A DNA stretch of 64,000 bases from an uncultured Eubacteriales bacterium (lineage in GTDB: Bacteria; Bacillota; Clostridia; Oscillospirales; Oscillospiraceae). The stretch is from contig URXW01000003.1 of NCBI GenBank assembly GCA_900551995.1, positions 1 to 64,000 of the forward strand, read 5' to 3'. The notes beneath the pieces were generated by a model. The model was not told the origin of the DNA. It saw only the letters and a list, made by a program, of their open reading frames with translations, and searched no databases. Below, in pieces: positions 14,581 through 23,086 of this stretch (positions are counted from its first letter, which is position 1; each line of letters starts with the position of its first letter). The position numbers and the translations under genes were made by a program.

Positions 14581-14663
14581 TGTAAACATTTGGTTACATT
14601 TGTTTACAATTCACCGGCAAAACGCTGTTTTCGCTTGCCAAATGTAAAAAAGCCTGCTATAAT
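14581..14663 (+). promoter_or_regulatory. Promoter of the BMP gene with upstream palindrome
   Basis: The promoter is TTGCCA (14635-14640), 17 bases, TATAAT (14658-14663). Upstream, TGTAAAC (14581-14587) and GTTTACA (14602-14608) form an inverted repeat around a third TTACA-like piece (TGGTTACATT). It is centred about 75 bases before the transcription start, where an activator or distant repressor would bind. The palindrome is seen directly; the regulator is unknown. Confidence 0.65.
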
Positions 14664-14758
14664 GCACAAGGCACGAGGAGGAAACGACCCCGTGCCATAC
14701 CATTGGTTTTCCCGCCGCAAGGCGCGAAAATAAAATAAATTAGGAAGGTAGTATAACC

Positions 14759-16015
14759 ATGAAGAAGTTTCTTGCTATGATCCTGGCTCTGGTTATGGCT
14801 CTGTCCCTCGTCGCCTGCGGCGAGAAGAAGGACGATACCAAGACCAACGATAACCAGGGTGACACCGTTGAGACCACTTACAAGGTCGCCATGATCACCG
14901 ACTACGGTGACATCACCGACCAGTCCTTCAACCAGACCACCTACGAGGCCTGCAAGGCGTTCGCCGAGGCAAACAAGATTGAGTTCTCTTACTTCAAGCC
15001 CGTCGGCGACAACACCGCTGACCGTGTGGCTATGATCGAGAGTGCCGTTGACCAGGGCTACAACGTCATCGTGATGCCCGGCTACGCCTTCGGCGGTGCC
15101 ATCGTCGAGGCTGCTCCCCAGCACAAGGACGTTAAGTTCATCGCGCTGGACGTGGCCAAGGGCGACCTGCTGGAGGCCGGTGTGGCCGCCGCCGGTGAGG
15201 AGTATGACTACAACCCCGACAACTGGGATCTGGCTAAGTATGTTGACATGAGCAACGTGTACTGCGCCATCTATCAGGAAGAGCTGTGCGGCTACATGGC
15301 CGGCTACGCTGCTGTGAAGCTGGGCTACAAGAACCTGGGCTTCCTGGGCGGCATGGCTGTCCCCGCTGTTCAGCGCTACGGCCTGGGCTTCGTTCAGGGT
15401 GTTGACGCTGCTGCTGCCGAGCTGAAGCTGACCGATGTGAAGGTCAACTATGTGTACGGCGGTCAGTTCTTCGGCGATGCTGACATCACCGCTGTGATGG
15501 ATACCTGGTATGCCGGCGGCACCGAGGTCGTGTTCGCCTGCGGCGGCGGTATCTACACCTCCGCTGTGGACGCTGCCAAGAAGGTCGAGGGTGCCAAGGT
15601 CATCGGCGTTGACGTTGACCAGGCTGGCGTTATCGCCAACTACGCTGCCGGCGAGGGTGCCGACGAGGCTACCGTCGAGGGCTACAAGGCTCTGACCGTT
15701 ACCTCCGCCATGAAGGGTCTGTATCCCGCCACCTACGACACGCTGACCGACGTTATCGTCAATGGCAACTGGGCAAACTACGTGGGCAAGATCGACAACC
15801 TGGGTCTGGTGTCCGCGGACGATCCCGCTCTGAACTATGTCCAGATCCCCATGGAGTCCACTCAGTGGGCTGATGGCAAGTTCACCCAGGATGATTACAA
15901 GACTCTGGTGAAGGCTATGTTCGACGGCACTCTGACCGTCAGCAACGACATCACCAAGTCCGCCAAGGACTTCGCCACCGTCATCACTCTGGATGATCAG
16001 GGCAAGATCAAGTAA
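14759..16015 (+). CDS. BMP-family lipoprotein, nucleoside ABC transporter binding protein
   Basis: A 418-residue substrate-binding lipoprotein. Signal MKKFLAMILALVMALSLVAC gives a lipidated Cys at residue 20. The BMP domain shows YKVAMITDYGDITDQSFNQ, then GYAFGGAI, VFACGGGIYTSA and KVIGVDVDQ. Members of this family (Med/PnrA) bind purine nucleosides. The following ATPase and two permeases, and deoC/deoD upstream, support nucleoside uptake. A terminator separates it from the ABC genes, which allows more binding protein than permease. High C/G third positions suggest strong expression. Confidence 0.92.
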   Translation: MKKFLAMILALVMALSLVACGEKKDDTKTNDNQGDTVETTYKVAMITDYGDITDQSFNQTTYEACKAFAEANKIEFSYFKPVGDNTADRVAMIESAVDQGYNVIVMPGYAFGGAIVEAAPQHKDVKFIALDVAKGDLLEAGVAAAGEEYDYNPDNWDLAKYVDMSNVYCAIYQEELCGYMAGYAAVKLGYKNLGFLGGMAVPAVQRYGLGFVQGVDAAAAELKLTDVKVNYVYGGQFFGDADITAVMDTWYAGGTEVVFACGGGIYTSAVDAAKKVEGAKVIGVDVDQAGVIANYAAGEGADEATVEGYKALTVTSAMKGLYPATYDTLTDVIVNGNWANYVGKIDNLGLVSADDPALNYVQIPMESTQWADGKFTQDDYKTLVKAMFDGTLTVSNDITKSAKDFATVITLDDQGKIK

Positions 16016-16026
16016 ATCTGTACTTA

Positions 16027-16067
16027 ATCAAAAAAAGAAAGACCGCTTCGGCGGTCTTTCTTTTTTG
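16027..16067 (+). terminator. Terminator after the BMP gene
   Basis: AAAAAAAGAAAGACCGC and GCGGTCTTTCTTTTTT form an extended stem with loop TTCG. It lies 12 bases after the stop and is symmetrical enough to work on both strands. Confidence 0.9.
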
Positions 16068-16131
16068 CCCGCTCCCCAGTACCGGGAACGGCGAAAGGAC
16101 GGGGAAATAGGCAAAACATACGAAATTGCCT

Positions 16132-16160
16132 TTGCTTTATGAAAAGATGTATAGTATAAT
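16132..16160 (+). promoter_or_regulatory. Promoter of the nucleoside ABC operon
   Basis: TTGCTT (16132-16137), 17 bases, TATAAT (16155-16160), 75 bases before the TTG start of the ATPase gene. Confidence 0.75.
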
Positions 16161-16235
16161 AAGTTATCTATTGTGGTTTCCGTCCCCGCAGAGGCGAAAA
16201 GCGGCGGGCCATAAAACGGAAGGGAGGGCGAAAAC

Positions 16236-17774
16236 TTGGACACACCGTATGCAATCGAAATGCTGCACATCACAAAACGGTTTCCCGGTATCATCGCCAA
16301 TGACGACATCACGCTTCAGCTGAAGAAGGGTGAGATCCACGCCCTGCTGGGCGAAAACGGCGCGGGCAAATCCACGCTGATGAGCGTGCTGTTCGGACTG
16401 TACCAGCCGGAGGAGGGCACCATCAAGAAGGACGGCGTGGAGGTATCCATCAAGGATCCCAACGACGCCAACGCGCTGGGCATCGGCATGGTGCACCAGC
16501 ACTTCAAGCTGGTGGAATGCTTCACCGTGCTGGACAACATCATCATGGGCGTGGAGCCCACCAAAGGCGGCTTCCTGCAAAAGAAGGAAGCGCGGGAAAA
16601 GGTCATGGCTCTCAGCGAGAAATACGGGCTGCAAATCGACCCGGACGCCACCATCGAGGACATCACCGTGGGTATGCAGCAGCGCACCGAGATCCTGAAA
16701 ATGCTCTACCGCGACAACGAGATCCTCATTTTCGACGAGCCTACCGCCGTCCTGACGCCGCAGGAGATCGACGAGCTGATGGAGATCATGCGGAATCTGG
16801 CGGCGGAGGGTAAGAGCATCCTCTTCATCTCCCACAAGCTCAACGAGATCATGGCGGTGTCCGACCGCTGCACCGTGCTCCGCAAGGGCAAGTGCATCGG
16901 TACCGTGGAGACGAAGGACACCAGCGTGGAGCAGCTCTCCGCCATGATGGTGGGGCGCGACGTCAGCTTCCACGTGGAGAAAAAGCCCTGCCACCCCGGC
17001 GAGGTGGTGCTGGACGTGTCCCACATGACCGTGGGCAGCAAGGTGCACAAGAACGACGCTGTCAAGGACGTGAGTCTGAAGGTGCGCGGCGGCGAGATCG
17101 TCTGCATCGCCGGCATCGACGGCAACGGACAGACGGAGTTCGTCTACGGGCTTACCGGTCTGGAGCCTGTGACCTCCGGCACGATCACCCTGAACGGGCA
17201 TGACATCACGAAAATGCCCATCCGCAAGCGGAACATCCTCGGTATGTCCCACATCCCGGAGGATCGCCACAAGCACGGCTTGGTGCTGGACTACTCACTG
17301 GAGGACAATCTGGTGCTGGAGCGGTACTTCGAGCCGGAATTCACCGACAAGGCGGGCTTCCTCCGCCGCGACAACATCCGCAAGTATGCGGAGAAGCTCA
17401 TCGACCAGTACGACGTCCGCAGCGGACAGGGACCCATCACTATCGCCCGCAGTATGTCCGGCGGCAACCAGCAGAAGGCCATCGTGGCGCGGGAGATCGA
17501 CAAGGATCCGGAGCTGCTGGTGGCTGTCCAGCCCACACGCGGTCTGGACGTGGGTGCCATTGAGTACATCCACAAGCAGCTGGTGGCCCAGCGGGACGCC
17601 GGAAAAGCGGTGCTGCTGGTGTCACTGGAGCTGGACGAGGTCATGGACGTGCCCGACCGTATTCTCGTCATGTACGAGGGCGAGATCGTGGGCGAGCTGG
17701 ATCCCAAGACCACCACGCAGGAGGAGCTGGGTCTGTATATGGCGGGTGCCAAGAGAGACGAGGTGACGGCATGA
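16236..17774 (+). CDS. Nucleoside ABC transporter ATP-binding protein (duplicated domains)
   Basis: A 512-residue ATPase with two ABC domains in tandem, as in NupO/YufO and sugar importers. Domain 1 has Walker A GENGAGKST and Walker B ILIFDEPTAVL. Domain 2 has the divergent P-loop GIDGNGQTEF, signature MSGGNQQK and Walker-B-like LLVAVQPTRGLD, the usual asymmetry of the class. The start is TTG at 16236 preceded by GGAAGGGAGGGCG. The stop overlaps the permease ATG by ATGA, so the genes are coupled. Confidence 0.94.
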   Translation: MDTPYAIEMLHITKRFPGIIANDDITLQLKKGEIHALLGENGAGKSTLMSVLFGLYQPEEGTIKKDGVEVSIKDPNDANALGIGMVHQHFKLVECFTVLDNIIMGVEPTKGGFLQKKEAREKVMALSEKYGLQIDPDATIEDITVGMQQRTEILKMLYRDNEILIFDEPTAVLTPQEIDELMEIMRNLAAEGKSILFISHKLNEIMAVSDRCTVLRKGKCIGTVETKDTSVEQLSAMMVGRDVSFHVEKKPCHPGEVVLDVSHMTVGSKVHKNDAVKDVSLKVRGGEIVCIAGIDGNGQTEFVYGLTGLEPVTSGTITLNGHDITKMPIRKRNILGMSHIPEDRHKHGLVLDYSLEDNLVLERYFEPEFTDKAGFLRRDNIRKYAEKLIDQYDVRSGQGPITIARSMSGGNQQKAIVAREIDKDPELLVAVQPTRGLDVGAIEYIHKQLVAQRDAGKAVLLVSLELDEVMDVPDRILVMYEGEIVGELDPKTTTQEELGLYMAGAKRDEVTA

Positions 17775-18934
17775 AGAAAAACATCCTGAAAAACAGCGGG
17801 GTGCAGTCGCTGCTGGCGTCCCTGCTGTGCGTCGTCCTCGGTCTGCTCATCGGCTACGTGGTGCTGCTGTTCATCAACCCTAACGGCGCGGGCGAGGCGA
17901 TCTCCGCCGTGATGAAAAACTTCCTCACGTACAGTAAGGCGGAAACGCAGGCAAAGTATCTGGGCAACACACTGGTAAAGACGGCGCCGCTGCTCATGTG
18001 CTCCCTGTCCATCCTGTTTGCCTATAAGGTGGGCCTGTTCAACATCGGCGTCGCCGGCCAGTATTGCTTCGGCGTGGCACTGAGCCTCTACGCCGCACTG
18101 GCGTGGGGCTGGGGCTGGCTGCCCTGTATGCTTCTGGCGATGTTGGGCGGCGCACTGCTGGGTGCCGTCTCCGGTCTGCTGAAATCCTACTGCAACGTCA
18201 ACGAGGTCATCTCCGGCATCATGCTCAACTGGATCATCCTCTATGTGACCAATATGCTGCTGACGGGGGTAAAGGAGGAGACAAGCCCCTATACCTTCGT
18301 CCTCTCCCACAAGAATGCCGCCGCCGTCCTGCCCTCTCTGGGCTTGGGCAAGCTGTTCAACGGCAATCAGTATGTGGGTCTGGCGATCCCCCTGTCGGTG
18401 GTCATCGCCGTGGTGGTTTGGGTGGTGCTGGAAAAGACCCGCTTCGGCTACGAGCTCCGTGCCACCGGAAACAACAAGAACGCCGCCAAATACTGCGGCA
18501 TGGCGGAAAAGCGCAACATCATCCTGACACTTGCCATCTCCGGTGCGCTGGCGGGCATGGGCGCGGCGATGCTCTATCTGACGGGCTACGAGCAGTGGCA
18601 GTGCTCCACCTCCTCCGTCCCCGGCATGGGCTTCAACGGTATCGCCGCCGCGTTCCTTGGCGGTCTGAACCCCTTCGGCACCATTCTGGCGTCCTTCTTC
18701 ATCCAGCATATCACCGCCGGCGGCGCGTATGTGGATAAGAGTATGTACTGCGCCCAGATCTCCGATTTGATCTCCGCCATTATCATCTACCTGTGCGGCT
18801 TCGTCCTGTTTATGAAGTACGCCATGACCTCCGCCATTTCCCGGCGCGAGGAGCGGGCGGCACTTGCCGCCAAGGAGAAAGCACAGACGTCCGCGCCTGC
18901 GCCCGCTGACGGCGAGAAAGGAGGCGATCAGTAA
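17771..18934 (+). CDS. Nucleoside ABC transporter permease 1
   Basis: A 387-residue BPD_transp_2-type permease with about ten membrane segments. It contains LFNIGVAGQYCFGVALSLY, typical of this family, and LRATGNNKNAAKYCGM. The C-terminal 35 residues are a charged Ala/Lys-rich cytoplasmic tail. It overlaps the ATPase gene by four bases and the second permease by one (TAATG). It forms the heterodimeric membrane channel with the next gene. Confidence 0.93.
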   Translation: MKKNILKNSGVQSLLASLLCVVLGLLIGYVVLLFINPNGAGEAISAVMKNFLTYSKAETQAKYLGNTLVKTAPLLMCSLSILFAYKVGLFNIGVAGQYCFGVALSLYAALAWGWGWLPCMLLAMLGGALLGAVSGLLKSYCNVNEVISGIMLNWIILYVTNMLLTGVKEETSPYTFVLSHKNAAAVLPSLGLGKLFNGNQYVGLAIPLSVVIAVVVWVVLEKTRFGYELRATGNNKNAAKYCGMAEKRNIILTLAISGALAGMGAAMLYLTGYEQWQCSTSSVPGMGFNGIAAAFLGGLNPFGTILASFFIQHITAGGAYVDKSMYCAQISDLISAIIIYLCGFVLFMKYAMTSAISRREERAALAAKEKAQTSAPAPADGEKGGDQ

Positions 18935-19875
18935 TGGTACTGCTGCTGCAATATACGCTGACCTTCGCCTCCGTGCTGATCCTCGTGGCTTTGGGCGGCT
19001 GCTTCTCGGAGCACTCCGGCGTCATCAATCTGGGTCTGGAGGGCGTCATGATCATGGGCGCGCTGGGCGGCGCGCTGGCGATGCGCTATATGCCCTCCAC
19101 CTCCACCGCCTTCTCCATGCTGCTGGTGGTGCTGCTGGCGGCGGCACTTGCCGGCACGGTCTATTCCAGTTTGCTGGCGGTGGCGTGCATCAATTTCAAG
19201 GCGGATCAGACCATCGTCGGTACGGCACTGAATATGCTGGGCACCGCCGGTGCCACCGTTATCGTCAAGGCGATCAATACGGCGGCGAACCCCGACGACG
19301 TGTCCTCCACCATCCAGTACGCCGGTGCCAAAAAAGCCTTTCTGGTGAACATCGGCTCCTTTGAGTTCAGCTGGTTCATGCTGGTGACGGTGCTGCTGCT
19401 CATCGCGGCGTATGTGGTGCTGTACAAGACCCGCTTCGGTCTGCGCCTTATGGCGTGCGGCGAGCATCCGCAGGCGGCGGACTCCGTGGGCATCAACGTC
19501 TACAAAATGCGCTGGGCGGGCGTCCTTATCTCCGGTATGCTGGGCGGCCTCGGCGGTATCGTGTTTATCACCGCCGGCGTGTCCGAGTGGCGGTTTGAGT
19601 ACGGCGTGGCGGGCTTCGGCTTCCTGTCTCTGGCGGTGATGATCTTCGGTCAGTGGAAGCCCACCCGTATCGCGCTGGCGGCTCTGCTGTTCGGACTGTT
19701 CCGCGCATTGTCCAACGTGTACGCGGGCTTCGAGTTCCTGAAGAACCTCAACCTCCCCAGCCCCGTGTACAACATGATGCCCTACATCATCTCTCTGGTG
19801 GTGCTGGCATTCACCTCCAAGAAATCCCGCGCACCCAAGGCGGAGGGTATCCCCTACGACAAGGGGCAGCGGTAA
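18934..19875 (+). CDS. Nucleoside ABC transporter permease 2
   Basis: A 313-residue partner permease of the same family. It shows HSGVINLGLEGVMIMGAL near the N-terminus and LRLMACGEHPQAADSVGINV in the cytoplasmic loop. About eight to nine membrane segments. AAAGGAGGCGATCAGT precedes the ATG. It ends the operon, followed by a terminator. Confidence 0.93.
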   Translation: MVLLLQYTLTFASVLILVALGGCFSEHSGVINLGLEGVMIMGALGGALAMRYMPSTSTAFSMLLVVLLAAALAGTVYSSLLAVACINFKADQTIVGTALNMLGTAGATVIVKAINTAANPDDVSSTIQYAGAKKAFLVNIGSFEFSWFMLVTVLLLIAAYVVLYKTRFGLRLMACGEHPQAADSVGINVYKMRWAGVLISGMLGGLGGIVFITAGVSEWRFEYGVAGFGFLSLAVMIFGQWKPTRIALAALLFGLFRALSNVYAGFEFLKNLNLPSPVYNMMPYIISLVVLAFTSKKSRAPKAEGIPYDKGQR

Positions 19876-19882
19876 GCGTTCA

Positions 19883-19914
19883 CGGAAAAAGCACCCGGAA
19901 GGGTGCTTTTTTCC
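19883..19914 (+). terminator. Terminator of the nucleoside ABC operon
   Basis: AAAAAGCACCC and GGGTGCTTTTT form the stem with a short GGAA loop, followed by TCC, 10 bases after the permease stop. Confidence 0.88.
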
Positions 19915-19917
19915 TGC

Positions 19918-19960
19918 GATTTTACGTGGATTTTACAATATCTCTCCTGCGGATTTGACA
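19918..19960 (+). promoter_or_regulatory. Pho-box-like repeats before the phosphate cotransporter
   Basis: GATTTTAC occurs at 19918-19925 and again at 19929-19936, exactly 11 bp apart, and GATTTGAC at 19952-19959 lies 23 bp further. TT(T/G)ACA-type hexamers with 11-bp phasing are the known layout of PhoP/PhoB boxes. The last copy includes TTGACA, which may be a -35. The downstream gene is a Na/Pi cotransporter, which supports control by phosphate; this is inferred. Confidence 0.5.
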
Positions 19961-20028
19961 TTCATCCCGTAGTATATAAGCGGACAAGAATGTGACATCG
20001 AAAAGAATGTAAAGCGAGGGAGAGAAAC

Positions 20029-21774
20029 ATGGATATTTTTCACGTACTGACCATGCTGGGCGGGCTGTGCCTGTTCCTGTTCGGCATGAATTTCATGGGG
20101 CAGGCATTGGAACGCCGCGCCGGCGGCAAGCTGCGGACGCTGCTGGACAGAATGACCGGCAGCGTGGGCGCGGGCTTTCTGACGGGTCTGGGCATCACCG
20201 CCATTATCCAAAGCTCGTCCGCCACCACGGTGATGGTGGTGGGCTTCGTGAACTCCGGGCTGATGACGCTGCGTCAGGCGATCAACGTCATTATGGGTGC
20301 CAACGTGGGCACCACCGTTACTGCGTGGCTGCTGAGCCTCGCCGGTATCGACAGCGGCAGCACGTGGGTGCAGTTGCTGAAGCCCACCTCCTTCACGCCG
20401 GTGCTGGCACTGGTGGGCATCATCTTCTATATGTTCTGCAAGGACAGCCGCAAGAAGGACACCGGCTCCATCCTGCTGGGCTTCGCCACGCTGATGTTCG
20501 GCATGGACGCCATGAGCGGTGCCGTGGCAGGCTTGAAGGATGTGCCGGGCTTCGCGGATCTGTTCCTCGCCTTCACGAACCCTCTGCTGGGCGTGCTGGT
20601 GGGCGCGCTGCTGACGGCGATCATCCAGTCCTCCTCCGCCTCCGTGGGTATCCTGCAGGCACTGGCGGGCACGGGTCAGGTCAGCTACGCCGCTGCCGTG
20701 CCCATCATCATGGGACAGAATATCGGCACCTGCGTCACCGCGCTGATCTCCTGCGTGGGCACCAACAAGAACGCAAAGCGCGCCGCCATGGTGCACCTGC
20801 TGTTCAACGTTATCGGTGTGGCGGTGCTGCTGACGGTGTTCTGCATCGTCAAGGCGTTATTCGCCCCGGCTCTCCTCCAGCAGCCGGCGTCCATGGCAGG
20901 TATCGCCGTGGCACACTCGGCGTTCAACCTCCTGTGCACCGCCATGCTGCTGCCCTGCGGTACCTTGCTGGAGGAGCTGGCGATCCGCATGGTGCCCGAC
21001 CGGGCGCAGACGGAGGAAAAGACCGTGGAGCTGGATCAACGTCTGCTGGCGACGCCCTCTGTGGCGTTGGAACGCTGCCGCGTCGTCACCTGCGAGATGG
21101 CGGAGATCGCCGTCCGCTCCCTGCGTAACGCCATACGCAGCTTCGACCACTACACCGACACGCTGGCGGCGTCTATCCGGGAGGACGAGGATCACTGCGA
21201 CCGGTACGAGGACGCGCTGGGTACGTATCTGGTGAAGCTGAGTGCCCTGAAAATGGGCGAGGACGAGAGCGAGGAGGCGGCGGAGCTGCTGAAGGTCATC
21301 GGCGACTTCGAGCGTATCTCCGACCACGCGGTGAACGTGCTGGAATCGGCGGAGGAGCTTCACAGCAAGGGGCTGTCCTTCAGCGACGCGGCAAAGCACG
21401 AGCTTTCCGTCCTGTCCGCCGCCGTCAACGACATCCTCACCCTGTCCCTCCGCGCCTTCCGGGAGGGCGAGCTGTCCGCCGCCCGTCAGGTAGAGCCGAT
21501 GGAGCAGGTCATCGACGAGCTGAAGGAGCAGCTGCGTACCCGCCACATCCTGCGTCTCCAGCAGGGACAGTGCAGCATCGAAACGGGCTTCATCTGGTCC
21601 GACCTGCTGACGGATCTGGAGCGCACCTCCGACCATTGCTCCAATATCGCCGGCTGCGTCATCGACGCCAAGCAGCACGAGCTGAACCTCCACGCCACGC
21701 TGGACGCAGCGCGGCAGCAGACCGGCTCCTTCCAAGCAGCATACCGCGCCTGCGCGGAGAAATACCGGGTATAA
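20029..21774 (+). CDS. Na+/phosphate cotransporter with C-terminal PhoU-like domain
   Basis: A 581-residue membrane protein of the NptA/PNaS family. The N-terminal 330 residues carry two inverted Na/Pi repeats with the signatures GLGITAIIQSSSATTVMVVG and LLTAIIQSSSASVGI (QSSSA motifs bind Na and phosphate) and NVGTTVTAW. Residues about 350-570 form a soluble all-alpha PhoU-like domain with two EDEDHCDRYED/FERISDHAVN-type repeats. AGCGAGGGAGAGAAAC precedes the ATG. It probably imports phosphate under limitation. Confidence 0.92.
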   Translation: MDIFHVLTMLGGLCLFLFGMNFMGQALERRAGGKLRTLLDRMTGSVGAGFLTGLGITAIIQSSSATTVMVVGFVNSGLMTLRQAINVIMGANVGTTVTAWLLSLAGIDSGSTWVQLLKPTSFTPVLALVGIIFYMFCKDSRKKDTGSILLGFATLMFGMDAMSGAVAGLKDVPGFADLFLAFTNPLLGVLVGALLTAIIQSSSASVGILQALAGTGQVSYAAAVPIIMGQNIGTCVTALISCVGTNKNAKRAAMVHLLFNVIGVAVLLTVFCIVKALFAPALLQQPASMAGIAVAHSAFNLLCTAMLLPCGTLLEELAIRMVPDRAQTEEKTVELDQRLLATPSVALERCRVVTCEMAEIAVRSLRNAIRSFDHYTDTLAASIREDEDHCDRYEDALGTYLVKLSALKMGEDESEEAAELLKVIGDFERISDHAVNVLESAEELHSKGLSFSDAAKHELSVLSAAVNDILTLSLRAFREGELSAARQVEPMEQVIDELKEQLRTRHILRLQQGQCSIETGFIWSDLLTDLERTSDHCSNIAGCVIDAKQHELNLHATLDAARQQTGSFQAAYRACAEKYRV

Positions 21775-21779
21775 GACCG

Positions 21780-21822
21780 CGAAAAAAGCCATTCCGCCCC
21801 ACAGGGAGGAATGGTTTTTCTG
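21780..21822 (+). terminator. Terminator after the phosphate cotransporter
   Basis: AAAAAAGCCATTCC and GGAATGGTTTTT form a stem around GCCCCACAGGGA. It can also serve convergent prfB transcription. Confidence 0.82.
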
Positions 21823-21849
21823 CGTATAAAGGGGAGGGGGACGCGTCCC

Positions 21850-22974
21850 TTACTTCTTGATCTCCCCGTTGGCGGCGGCGGTCAGGTAGGCGTTAATGAA
21901 TCCGTCAATGTCGCCGTCCATCACCGCTTGGATGTTGCCCATCTCGTAGCCGGTGCGGGTGTCCTTTGCCAGCGTGTAGGGCATGAACACGTAGGAGCGG
22001 ATTTGGCTGCCCCATTCGATCTTCATCTGCACGCCCTTCAGGTCGCTGATCTTCTCCGCGTGCTGCTGCAGCTTCAGCTCCGCCAGCTTGGCGCGCAGCA
22101 TCTTCATGGCGTTGTCCCGGTTCTGGAACTGGCTGCGCTCCGTCTGGCAGAACACCACGATGCCCGTGGGCAGGTGGGTCAGCCGCACGGCGGAGGAGGT
22201 CTTGTTGATGTGCTGGCCGCCTGCGCCGGAGGAACGGCACGCCTGCATTTCAATGTCTTCGGGTCGAATCTCGATCTCGCTGTCGTCCTCCAGCTCCGGC
22301 ATGACCTCCAGCGCGGCGAAGCTGGTCTGCCGCCGTGCGTTGGCGTCAAAGGGGCTGACGCGCACCAGGCGGTGTACGCCGTTCTCGCTCTTGAGATAGC
22401 CGTAGGCGTTCTCACCTTCGATGAGGATGGTGGCGGACTTGATGCCCGCCTCGTCGCCGGCCTCGTAGTCCATCAGCTGATAGGTATAGCCGTGCCGCTC
22501 CGCCCAGCGGGTGTACATACGGTACAGCATCTCCGTCCAGTCCTGCGCCTCGGTGCCGCCGGCACCGGCGTGGAACGTCAGAATGGCGTTGTTGCCGTCG
22601 TACTCGCCGGACAGCAGAGCCGCCAGCCGCCGCTCACTGATCTCCTTCTCCAGCGTCTCGTAGCCGTTGGTCACTTCCTCCAGCTGGCTGGGGTCGTCCT
22701 CCTCCTGCGCCATTTCGCACAGGGTCAGCGTATCCTCCCACTCGGAAACCAGCTTGTCGTGCTTCTTGATCTTGTTTTCCAGCCGCTTCACCTGCCGGCT
22801 CACCTGCTGGCTCCGCTCCAGATCGTTCCAGAAGCCCTCCTTCTCCGTCTCCTTCTGGAGTTCGGCAAGTTCCTCCCGCGCCTTGGGGATACCCAGTGCC
22901 TTTTCCAGCTCGCCCAGCGTAGGCTCCAGAGCCAGCAGCTTCTGCTTATACTCGTCGTACTCAATAACTGCCAT
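21850..22974 (-). CDS. prfB: Peptide chain release factor 2
   Basis: A 374-residue class I release factor recognising UGA and UAA. It shows the recognition tripeptide region VRVSPFDANARRQTSFA and the peptidyl-transferase motif SSGAGGQHINKTSSAV with GGQ. The frame is open from ATG 22974 to the TAA, and the N-terminus aligns without a break. The in-frame UGA frameshift autoregulation found in many prfB genes is therefore absent. Upstream in-frame codons lie inside the promoter region. Confidence 0.96.
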   Translation of the reverse strand: MAVIEYDEYKQKLLALEPTLGELEKALGIPKAREELAELQKETEKEGFWNDLERSQQVSRQVKRLENKIKKHDKLVSEWEDTLTLCEMAQEEDDPSQLEEVTNGYETLEKEISERRLAALLSGEYDGNNAILTFHAGAGGTEAQDWTEMLYRMYTRWAERHGYTYQLMDYEAGDEAGIKSATILIEGENAYGYLKSENGVHRLVRVSPFDANARRQTSFAALEVMPELEDDSEIEIRPEDIEMQACRSSGAGGQHINKTSSAVRLTHLPTGIVVFCQTERSQFQNRDNAMKMLRAKLAELKLQQHAEKISDLKGVQMKIEWGSQIRSYVFMPYTLAKDTRTGYEMGNIQAVMDGDIDGFINAYLTAAANGEIKK

Positions 22975-23016
22975 ATATCGTGTCTCCTTGCGTCTGCAAA
23001 TTTCCTTAGCCTTTCT

Positions 23017-23044
23017 ATTATAGCAAAAATCGGGCATTTGTAAA
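23017..23044 (-). promoter_or_regulatory. Promoter of prfB
   Basis: Minus strand TTTACA (23039-23044), 16 bases, TATAAT (23017-23022), about 43 bases before the prfB ATG. Confidence 0.75.
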
Positions 23045-23045
23045 G

Positions 23046-23086
23046 GGGACAAAATGGGCGTGCGCTCCGCGCACGCCCATTTTGTC
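23046..23086 (-). terminator. Terminator of the acylation cluster
   Basis: ACAAAATGGGCGTGCG and CGCACGCCCATTTTGT form a near-perfect 16-bp stem that overlaps the stop codon of the minus-strand DHHW gene. The T run follows within the stem end (TTTTGT then CCCC), so it is probably a terminator. Confidence 0.65.

Noticed and set aside
14664..14758. A purine riboswitch before the nucleoside binding protein.
   Set aside because: The leader has a GGCACG/CGTGCC hairpin but none of the conserved junction or loop bases of a purine riboswitch.
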